A stretch of 64,000 nt of DNA from Pelecanus crispus (lineage: Eukaryota; Chordata; Aves; Pelecaniformes; Pelecanidae), in assembly GCF_030463565.1 (NCBI RefSeq), contig NC_134655.1:7638372-7702371 (forward strand), read 5' to 3'. Shown in pieces: positions 26,281-40,340 of this stretch. The position numbers and the translations under genes are program-made. The notes below the pieces were generated by a model that had not been told where the DNA came from, did not search any database, and worked only from the letters and a program-made list of their open reading frames with translations. How positions within the stretch are numbered: position 1 is the first letter of the stretch; each line of letters starts with the position of its first letter.

Positions 26281-27170
26281 TCAGACATCTTCTCTAGGCA
26301 GCGTAAACCGGCGTGGGCATCCCGGGACAGGCGCCGGCCGCGATGCCCCGCGTACGCCCCGCTCGCAGGAGCCCAGTGGTGCTAGGCCGCGCTTCCCGGG
26401 CAGGGCAGAAACCGGGATTTTTGGTAAGAAAGCGCGGCTGCAAGGTGCTCAAACCCGGCACCCTGAAGGGGAAGGGCGCTCACAGAAGACGGACAGCGAG
26501 CGCCTTACCTTAATACAGAACTTGGGTCATTTTCTCCCCAAATCGCCGCTGTTTCGGGCGCTCCTTACGGGAGCCGAGACCGGCGGCCAGAACCACGACA
26601 GGCCGGGCTGCGAGGTGCCGCAATTTCGCATTCTCAAAACTCGCCCGTGAAGGTGCCGGTGCCCGGGGAAGGGGGAGCCCCGGCGCCCACAGCCCCGCGG
26701 GGCCCGGGGGTGAGTAGCGGGGCGGGCCGTGAGCTGTCCGCCGGGCAGTGCTGCTCCCGGGCCGCCCTGGACAGCTCCCGGCCGCGGCCCCGCGCCCGGC
26801 TGCCCGCCGAGCGGGGCGGGGACGGGCCTGCGCCGCCGCCGCCCGCCGCCGCCCCCCGCCCCCGGGGCGCGGCCCCCCGCCGCCGCCGCCGCCTTACCTG
26901 CCGCCGCCGCTGCCCGCACGTCCATGCTGCCGGGGAGGGGGGGGCCCGCCGCGGGGCAGGCCGGCCGCCGGCAGCACAAAGGGGGCCGCCGCCGGGAACG
27001 CCGCCGCCGCGGCGCCGTGTTGCCGCACGGGCGGGTGGGGCCGTGCGCCCCGCGGGCGGGGCCGCCCCGCTTCCGCCCCGCTTCCGCCCGGGCGGCGGAG
27101 GGGGGGGGGGCGGTGCCGGAAGTCGCGCGCCGCCCGGAAGTGACCGCTCGGCAGCGGCCGCCCCGCCGCC

Positions 27171-31963
<4,793 letters not shown>

Positions 31964-33074
31964 TTCTTTATTTGAACTGTACACCATAGACTCTAACAAG
32001 CAGCAGCTGACCTGTTCCAGTCATGATTTGAAAAGAGCTGCAAGTACTGCAGTGCCTTTCACCCAACAGGGCCAAGCCTCAGGTGTGGATTACTTGTATC
32101 AAGGAAACAGAGTTACTTTTGTCAGATTTTCTTGGATGATTTGTTCACCATCTCCAAGGAATCCCTGTAAAGTGAAAGGCTACAAGGCAGAGAAGGCAGG
32201 AACAGGCAGGGAAGGTTAAAGGTGGCAATGTTCTGTGCCCGCTTTGAATCAGACAAGTAGGAGGATTCCATGGGAGGGCTTTGTTACCTGATGCTGATAA
32301 GCGCGATTTTCCCTTTATTTTGATTAATGAGAGTAGACTGGCCATCAGAAGCAAGCTACTAGTAACAGTAGCAAAAATGAAGGAACTCCTAAGTTCCTGT
32401 TTAAGATCTAAGACTGCCCACTTAGGTATTTTTTCGTAAGTCTTTTAGAGTTGTTTTTTTTTTTCTCAAAACAGTTGAGTTTGGTTTGTGGTTCAAACTA
32501 GACTTGTAAATAGAAATGAGTTTGTAATTTAATACAGACTGGCTTCAGTTACTTTAAAGCAAGCAGACCTCAATTGGGGTATAAAGTAACAGTACTAGGA
32601 GGGTCTGATCTTCAATCTGCCAAAGCCCGTTGTGAAGAACGAAGTTGCTTGCTTCTTTTTCTCCTATGTTATACATAGGTATCAGAGCAGTGGGGTGCAG
32701 TGATTGGAACCCCTGGATGTACACAGGTGGTAACAAGGATGTATCTTTCAATTTATTGGAAATTTTTTTTGTGTGTAGAAGTGTTCTAGATTAAAGCCTT
32801 ATTTTAACTCTTGTGATATTTTAGTTTGGTCTGTTTCAGCAGTATTAAATGGCGCTCTTTAAACTCTGTACTCGGAGGCCTACTCTGGGTAGTGCTTCTG
32901 TGGTGGTAATCTTTGATTCAACTGCATATTTCCAAACATACCGCCTTTAGCCTTCTTTTTCTCAAATGCTTTTAAAACCAAAGTATTTTCTAGAGGGTTT
33001 TTCTGCTCCCCTAAATCTCTATGTTGTAGTTTTGGCAGCAGAGATGTCTTGTATGTTTGTATAAAGAAAATAAA
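31964..33074 (+). other. NKAP 3' UTR
   Basis: AT-rich sequence after the TAA at 31961-31963. The first convincing AATAAA is at 33069-33074 (AAAATAAAAG). There is no coding content. The end of the UTR is inferred from that signal. Confidence 0.5.
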
Positions 33075-33689
33075 AGTTCTATAACGTCTGCCCTGGAGTT
33101 CTGCAGACCTGGTGTTCACAAACAGCAAGTCCAGCCCGGCTGCATCTTCCTGTTTACACTCTGGAACCTGGTTCTGTCCTGCCGTACCCACCCATACCTG
33201 CAAGGGACCGTCATGTAAAGCCAGCTGCCAGGTCAGGCCAGAGTTGATTTTGCACAGATCTAATGCTTTTTATGTATCCACAAAGTAGAAATGCTAATAA
33301 GGAAGAGCCATTCTTTCTTCATTGCATTTATTTGATTCTCCACAAAATACCAGCAGACTGTTGGTGATGGTGAATTGGAGCTGTTCATTAGAAAGTAAGT
33401 CTTTCTGTGAGGATTATTTTATTTTCAATCATGTCCTTAAGCCACTTTGCTCTAAACTGACACTGTTCTGGCCTGGAGGACGGAATAAAAAGAGGGTAAT
33501 TGGCAAGAATAATATTGAATCCAAGTTTGGCCAGCTGAGAGCTGGCCTTTATTCGCAGGGCAAGCCTATCTGCTGAAAAAAAGAACACTACCTAGACCTG
33601 TGTAAACCCAGGATGAGTTCATTATGGAGAAGGCACATGCTCGTGGGGCAGCTATCTGTGCTTGTGGTGGAGTGAAGCTAATGATAAGC

Positions 33690-34073
33690 AGGGTCATTTG
33701 GTTTTGCGTAGCAAGATTGTGGCAGCTTCCTCCACCTCTCTGCTACTATTGCACACTTATTTACATCGAGATCCCTGTTTGTTTTTGGCGTGGGGACTGG
33801 CTGGGCATCCGTCGGTTGGTGGGGAGATGTTTTCATTTACGTCACTTGTCTGTCTTAGTTTTGATTTTTCTCTCTCCTGACTATTTTTTCCTTACAATTT
33901 ATTATTATTATTATTATTATTTCTCTTTTTAAATTATTAAACTGTCTTTATCTTAACCCACGAGTTTGCTCACTTTTACACTTCCAGTTCTCTCCCCCAT
34001 TCCACCGGGGCAGGGGGGAAGTGAGCGAGCGGCGGTGTGGTGCTTAGTTGCCAGCTGGGGTCAAACCACGACG
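33690..34073 (+). mobile_element. Diverged LTR fragment of an avian endogenous retrovirus
   Basis: The sense-orientation 3' two-thirds resembles the solo LTR in NKAP intron 5. Shared landmarks are GGGGACTGGCTGG, an ATT-repeat tract at about 33898-33922, TTTATCTTAACCCACGAGTTT, and a tail TTAGTTGCCAGCTGGGGTCA ending AACCACGAC. The 5' part is not recognisable. It is older than the intron 5 copy and has no internal genes. Confidence 0.75.
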
Positions 34074-36285
34074 TCTGTGGACTGCTAGTTGGGGGTCCAT
34101 AGCCAGTAAGTAGAAAAGCTAAGGTTCAATATGACTAAGCATAGGTTCTGGAGGTAAAAAGTCTACTTAGTGCAATTTCTTTCTTTTTTCTATTGAGCTG
34201 CAACATATTGTACAGGTGACAAACTTCAGGCTGATCTGGAAAGGGATTCTGAGACAGCATGAAGAGCAGCAGGCCAGTCTCCCTGTACTGAGCCCTCATT
34301 CCGTAACTCGCCTCCGCTCAGCCCTACTTAGAGCTTGCCCAGAGCAGTTGCCCTTGCTTGGAAGGGGAAGACAGTATGAGCAGGAAAGCAGACGTGGGAT
34401 CCTGCCAGATTCTCTGTTTATCATGTTTCTGCCAGTGCACACAATTTGGGAACTAAACCAGCCTCCAGCTCTGTGCTCTGCCAAACACAGACTCAGTCCA
34501 GCGCGTTGCGCAGAGGTGCTGTAAGCTCAGAACACCAGCGCTTGTAACACAGAGCCCTTCAGAGGGAAAGGACCACGGACGCTACGTGAGAGAGGCCAGA
34601 GATGTTTTAGCAGAGCGCAGCGTGCTGAATTCCCAGCAGCCACTCTTCCAGGATGACAAGGGGCTGTTACAAGGATTCAGCTACTAGAGGAATAAACGAG
34701 CGAAGTGTAGGTCCCATTCTTTGTGGTCTGCTAGAGATGCTTACTGCTTGAAGGTGAAAGGAGAGAGTGAGAGCGATGGGAAGCTTGTTTAGGTTTGTAC
34801 GAGATGGAAGAATGACTATCAACGGGTAATACCACAGCGAGAGAGAGCTGTGAAACTCTCCTTTGCTCATTGGCACACTTTGTGCTGTGTTTCTTACGGG
34901 AGTTCTCCTCATTTGGTTTCATCCCCTCAGTAACAAAATTGGGAAGAATAATTGCAGCATAGGTGCCTGCTTTGAAAGACAGATGGGAGGAAAGAATCCT
35001 GAGGGACCCTGGTGTAGTTGTGCCAAGACATGGGGAAGCATCTGAGGGGGAACTGGTCAAAAGGTTGGAAAATGGCTTAGGAGCTGATGGGAAGGTCTCG
35101 TGCTGGAACTGCTGGGGAGGCAAGACTTGGGGCGCAGACCCCTGAAGAGCCCTCTGTGTGTGACAGGTGAGGGCCACTCGTTTATTGCATTTCATGCAAC
35201 AAAGGAAGCTGCTTCCAGCTGCTGCTCAGGACATGCTGCAAGGTGAGCACAGCCTGAGGCATGGTGTCAAACAGAAAAGGCCTCTTCTGAGCCCAAAAAT
35301 TCTCCATGGAGACACGCTCACCCGGGCAGGATGAGCTGTTCAAGGCCCCTTGGTATCTGGATTACAGCAAACGCTGCCTAAAGCAGCCCTGGTTTGCTTT
35401 TCAGCTGCCTGTGTAGTTTGGGAGAGGTGCTCAAGGCTGTATGAGCCTTGGAAGCCTGTCTCCTCCTCTGCTTCCTGTCCTGATCTCCACATCTTTTCCC
35501 TCTCTTTATTTCTTGTCCTCCTGATCTTTCTTTTCCTGCTAGTTCTCCTGTCTCTCCAGCCAGCACTGTAGCTGACCAACTGGTCATAAGTGCTTTGGGC
35601 TGGTATTTCATTAATTCCCAAGCTCTTTTCAGAAAACTGGGACCTTGACAAGCTTGTCAGGAGCTAAAGCCAAGGCTGACCACATCTAGAAAGCACGGGC
35701 AGCTGGACAGCTTAAATTAACCACATTGTCTCGGAGCCTGGACACAGAGTGCCACAGAGAAGTGTCAGACGTATCTGTCCCTGCTCAGTGACACAGGCTG
35801 TGAGTTACAGTTCAGGACTACTGATAGACTATCCAAAACACTTCATCCCAACCCAACTAATCAGCAGAGGAATTCAGATGCAAATTTCTCTGTCTGAACT
35901 TGCTATTATTCATGCTGATGTAAATCCAGAAGAATTCTGTTTACGTCAGTGTATTTTCTTTTTCTGCAATATTATTACTTTTTCAATATGGCTACAAGCA
36001 AATGGAGGGAATTATATTACAGAGACACTCGCACAGAGCAGAGAAACAGGCTTGGTTGCAGTAAGCTGAAAACTTATAGTGCTGCTGGGCACCCTCAGCT
36101 CTCACTGGCTGCAGAAGAGTAAAAGGATATTTTGCTGCTGACCTGGCTGCTCTTTCAGTAGACTGTCCAGCTGAGTAAGCATAATTTTCCAGTCACGGGG
36201 CTGGAAATGTCTCAGAAATTTCTCTGACTTATGTGACTCTGCACCTTGTTCACTCTATGTGGTTATTTGTGGTTGTTCCACACCC
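34074..36285. other. Gene-free stretch between NKAP and NDUFA1
   Basis: Nothing recognised. This is where AKAP14 would be expected from human gene order; no such coding segment was seen, though a fast-evolving short gene with small exons could be missed by eye. Confidence 0.5.
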
Positions 36286-37699
36286 CATGCCCCACAGAAA
36301 CAGCCCTGCAGACCCCAGGGTCAGTGCAGGAGGAGGGCAGGAGGTGCTCCAGGCGCCGGAGCAGAGATTCCCCTGCACCCCCGGTGCAGCCCATGGTGAG
36401 GCAGCTGTGCCCCTGCACCCATGGAGGCCCACGGGGGAGCAGAGATCCCCCTGCACCCAGGGAGGAGCCCACGCTGGAGCAGGGGGATGTGCCCCAAGGA
36501 GGCTGGGACCCCGGGGGAAGCCCGCGCTGGAGCAGGCTCCTGGCAGGAGCTGTGGCCCCGTGGAGAGAGGAGCCCAGGCTGGAGCAGGTTTGCTGGCAGG
36601 GCTGGGGACCCCGCGGGGGACCCACGCTGGAGCAGGCTGCTCCTGAGGGGCTGCACCCCGTGGGAGGGACTCACGTTTGTGGAGGACTGTCTCCTGTGGG
36701 AGGGACCCCACGCTGGAGCAGGGGAAGAGCGTGAGGAGTCCTCCCCTGAGGAGGAAGGAGCAGCAGAGAGAACATGTGATGAACTGACCACAACCCCCAT
36801 TCCCCGTCCCCCTGCACTGCTCAGGGGGAGGAGGTAGTAAAAATCAGGAGTGAAGTTGAGCCTGGGAAGAAGGGAGGGGTGGGGGGGGAAGGTGCTTGAA
36901 GATTTGGTTCAACCCCAGCCAGCAGCTAAGCCCTATACCACTGCTTGCTTCCCCCCCCACCATGGGATGGGGGGAGGGAATCAGAAGGGTAAAAGTGAGA
37001 AAACTCATGGGTTGAGATAAAGACAGTTGAATAGGTAAAGCAAAAGCCGCGCACGCGAGCAAAGCAAAAGAAGGGATCCATTCAGTGCTTCCCATGGGCA
37101 GGCAGGTGCTCAGCCATCCCCAGGAGAGCAGGGCTCCATCCCGCGTCACGGTGCCTTGGGCAGCCAAACGCCATCGCTCCCAACGTCCCCCCCTTCCTCC
37201 TCCTTCCCCCAGCTCCGTGTGCTGAGCGTGAGGCCATAGGGTGTGGGCTCTCCCTTGGGCAGCTGGGCTCAGCTGTCCCGGCCGGGTCCCCTCCCAGCTC
37301 CTTGTGCCCCCCGGGCTGCTCGCTGCTGGGGTGGGGTGAGAGGCAGCCACGGCCTTGGCTCGGTGTCAGCGCTGCTCAGCAGGAACCAAACATCCCTGGG
37401 TTACCAGCACTGCTTCCAGCACACAGCCAAACCATGGCCCCGTGCTAGCTACTGTGGGGAACATTACCCCAGCCAAAACCAGCACATTACCCTACTTTGA
37501 TTTTGACTGGCAATAAGTTAAATTAATTCTCCCCAAGTCGTATCTGTTTGGCCTGTGATGGTGATTGGTGAGTGGTCTCCCTGTCCTTATCTCAATCCAC
37601 AAGCCTTTCATTGTATTTTCTCTCCCCTGTCCAGTTGAGGAGGGCAGTGACAGCCTGGCTTTGGTGGGCACTCGGCGTCCAGCCAGGGTCAACCCACCA
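36286..37699 (+). mobile_element. Avian retroviral LTR (sense), interrupted by a second LTR
   Basis: The left part (about 36286-36904) has repeated modules containing ACGCTGGAGCAGG and continues through GAGGAGTCCTCCCCTGAGGA and GTGAAGTTGAGCCTGGGAAG. The right part (about 37487-37699) carries the end of the same LTR: TTATCTCAATCCACAAGCC, TCTCCCCTGTCCAGTTGAGG, and closing GGGTCAACCCACCACA. Between them lies an opposite-strand LTR. No internal retroviral genes are present. It is old and diverged, and it ends about 40 bases from the NDUFA1 poly(A) signal. Confidence 0.8.
36905..37486 (-). mobile_element. Solo LTR nested in the preceding LTR (antisense)
   Basis: On the minus strand it starts TGTGCTGGTTTTGGCTGGGG and ends near GCTGGCTGGGGTTGAACCA, matching the ends of the TGTCCTGGTTT-type bird LTRs. 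The body is GC-rich. It splits the sense LTR at 36286-37699, so it inserted later. No flanking duplication could be confirmed. Confidence 0.75.
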
Positions 37700-37736
37700 C
37701 AGCAACACAGATACAAGGACTGAATACATATATATC

Positions 37737-37742
37737 TTTATT
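37737..37742 (-). promoter_or_regulatory. NDUFA1 poly(A) signal
   Basis: TTTATT on the plus strand (AATAAA on the minus strand), 54 bases past the NDUFA1 stop codon. This gives a very short 3' UTR, normal for this gene. Confidence 0.75.
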
Positions 37743-37795
37743 AGAGAGTTAAATCATTTGATATAGGTATGTGGATTCTTCAAAGTGCCGTCACC

Positions 37796-39354
37796 TTAGT
37801 CTATGTTCTCCAGACCCTGAAAAAGAAAAAGTAACAGCTGTATTTGCACTGTTGTCATTGCCGAGTTGCAAGAAGGCATAGCTGAAAATGCAGTTTCCAA
37901 ACTATGCTTAAGTACCCAAGTCCTAATTAAAAAAAAAAATGTAAAATGCACATGCCCACAGGCAGGCCAACTGTGGGTACGGGGTGAGCTCCGCCAGCCC
38001 CAAGAGCGACCGGTGCCGCGGGAGCCCCCAGCCCAGAGCTTGGGGCTGGGGGGAGCAGCGCAGGGCTCCCGCGTCCCTCCCAGCGGCGCCTGCCCGTGCC
38101 CCCGGCCCCCGGCACCTTGGAGACGTAGTACTTGTTGACACCCGACAGCCGCCTGTCTCTTTCCATCAGGTTCCACTGGTAGGGATAGCGGGCGATCCTC
38201 TTCTCCTGTGGGCACCCACAGTGCTGCCTCGTACGGCCCCCGGGGACGGTGCTCCCCAGGGGGTCTCGGAGGGAAGGTGGGCCCGGGAGGGTAGGGATCC
38301 CGGGGGAAGAAGGGGGCTGCGGGGAAGGGGGGTCCCGGGGGAAGAAGGGGGCTGCAGGGAAGGGGGGTCCAGGGGGAAGAAGGGGGCTGCAGGGAAGGGG
38401 GGTCCCGGGGGAAGAAGGGGGGTCCCGAGGGAAGAAGGGGTTGTGGGGAAGGGGGGTCCCAGGGGAAGAAGGGGGGTCCTGAGGGAAGAAGGGGGGTGCG
38501 GGGAAGGGGGCCTGGAGGGAAGAAGGGGGGTGCGGGGAAGGGGGGCCCTGGGGGAAGAAGGGGGATCCCGAGGGAAGAAGGGGGGTCCTGAGGGAAGGGG
38601 GCCCGGAGGGAAGAAGGGGGCTGCGGGGAAGGGGGGCCCCGGGGGAAGAAGGGGGGTGTGGGGAAGGGGGGTCCCAGGGGAAGAAGGGGCGTCCCGAGGG
38701 AAGAAGGGGGCTGCGGGGAAGGGGGGTCCCGGGGGAAGAAGTGGGCTGTGGGGAAGGGGGGTCCCAGGGGAATTAGGGGGCTGCAGGGAAGAAGGGGGCT
38801 GCGGGGAAGGGGGGTCCCAGGGGAAGAAGGGGGGTCCCGAGGGAAGGGGGGTGCGGGGAAGGGGGGTCCCGGGGGAAGAAGGGGGCTGTGGGGAAGGGGG
38901 GTCCCAGGGGAAGAAGGGGGGTCCCGAGGGAAGAAGGGGGTGCGGGGAAGGGGGGGTCCCAGGGGAAGAAGGGGGGTCCCGAGGGAAGAAGGGGGGTGCG
39001 GGGAAGGGGGGCCCGGAGGGAAGAAGGGGGGTGCGGGGAAGGGGGGTCCCGGGGGAAGAAGGGGGGTCCTGAGGGAAGAAGGGGGGTGCGGGGAAGGGGG
39101 GCCCGGAGGGAAGAAGGGGGGTGCGGGGAAGGGGGGTCCCGGGGGAAGAAGGGGGCTGCGGGGAAGGGGGCTCCCGGGGGAAGCGGGGCCCCGGGACCCC
39201 GGGCCGGGGGGGGGGGGGCGTAGGCCGCCCGGTGTCCCCGCCCCGCGCTGACCTTGCCGCCGTTGCACCAGCGGTGCATGTAGACGGTGGAGAGGCCGGG
39301 GATGCTGAGGCAGACGGCCATGATGGCCATACCGGGCAGGATCTCGTACCACAT
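37796..39354 (-). CDS. NDUFA1: NDUFA1, mitochondrial complex I accessory subunit (MWFE)
   Basis: Small single-pass inner-membrane subunit needed for assembly of NADH:ubiquinone oxidoreductase. Three coding exons on the minus strand: 39354-39253 (34 codons, opening [15 protein letters not shown], the membrane anchor), 38205-38116 (30 codons, [20 protein letters not shown]) and 37816-37796 (GLENID plus stop). The 70 aa total equals the mammalian protein, and the intron positions are consistent with it. All splice sites are GT-AG. Intron 1 (38206-39252) is mostly a G-rich minisatellite. Intron 2 is 37817-38115. The start lies 430 bases from the divergent UPF3B start. Confidence 0.97.
38296..39189. 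repeat. G-rich minisatellite in NDUFA1 intron 1
   Basis: About 0.9 kb of tandem units around an AAGAAG core (about 27 copies), alternating with GGGGG, CTGCGGGGAAGG and GGGGTCCC blocks. Unit lengths are mostly about 20 or 35 bases. The plus strand is nearly all purine with dense G runs of four to seven bases, and the NDUFA1 pre-mRNA strand is the C/pyrimidine-rich one. There are no stop codons in several frames, so spurious reading frames of 500-700 codons run across it. Confidence 0.95.
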
Positions 39355-40340
39355 CCCGCCGGTGCCGCGCTGCCCTCCCCGCCGCCGCCGGGGCTCCCTG
39401 CGGGCACTCCCGCCCTGCCCCGCGCGCCTTCCCGCCCTGCCCCGCGCCCCGCCCCGCCCCGCCGCGCGCCGCCGCCACTGCCGAGCCGAGCCCGGAGCGG
39501 GGGCGGCCGCCACGGCGCTGCTGGGGGCTGCGCCTCGGTCGTGCCGGGGCGGGGAATGAGGCCGAGGCCGCGCCCCAGCCCGCCCGGCCCCGGCCCCGGA
39601 GGCTGAGCCCGCCGGCCGCGGGCGGTGCCGGGCCCCGGGGCATGCCGGGAGCCGTAGTCCGCGGGCCCGGGGCGGGGAGGCCCCGGCCGAGGGCGCGGTT
39701 CGTGGCCCTTTAAGGCGCAGTCGCGCGAGAGGCGCGGCGGCCAATGGGCGGGCGGGGGCGCGCGGCGCTGCCCCGCGGCCCGGGATGAAGGAGGACAAGG
39801 AAAACGCCAGGCCCAAGGAGCGGCGCGGGCCCGCCGCCGGGCCGGGGGCCCCGCTGGGGACGGGGCCCGGGTCTGGGCCCGGGCCCGCCGCCGGCACGGA
39901 TGGCAGGGCCGGCGGCGCCGAGCTCGACCGCCTGGAGCGGCCCAAGGACAAGAAGGAGACGCTGAGCAAGGTGCGGCCTGCGCGCTGCGGGCTCCCCGCC
40001 CCCGCCCGCGGTAACGGGCCCGGCGCGGCGGCCGTCGGGGGGGGGGCTGGGGGCGGGAGCGGCGGCGGCGGCAAGGACGTGCTCCCCGGCGCTGCGGGCC
40101 GCCCTGACCGCCGCCGCCGTGCCGCAGGTGGTGATCCGGCGGCTGCCGCCCAGCCTGACGAAGGAGCAGCTGGAGGAGCACCTCCAGCCCCTGCCCGAGC
40201 ACGACTACTTCGAGTTCTTCGCCAACGACTCCAGGTACGGCCGCCGGCCCCGCCCGGGCGGCTCCCGAGAGGCGGCAGCCGGGCCCCGGGAGGCGCCGCC
40301 GCCGCCGCCCCGTCAGCCCCGCTCTCTCGGTCTTGTCTTT
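39190..40340. promoter_or_regulatory. CpG island, shared NDUFA1/UPF3B bidirectional promoter
   Basis: The divergent start codons at 39354 (NDUFA1, minus) and 39785 (UPF3B, plus) are 430 bases apart within CpG-dense DNA. Visible elements are a CCAAT box at 39741-39745 and, at 39640-39658, a minus-strand match to the long ZNF143/THAP11 motif (ACTACGGCTCCCGGCATGC against the known ACTACAATTCCCAGCATGC). There is no TATA box. Confidence 0.85.

Noticed and set aside
36233-36837. Open frames of 100-160 codons in the NKAP-NDUFA1 gap
   Set aside because: They run through the repeated modules of a retroviral LTR; the repetition and composition explain them.
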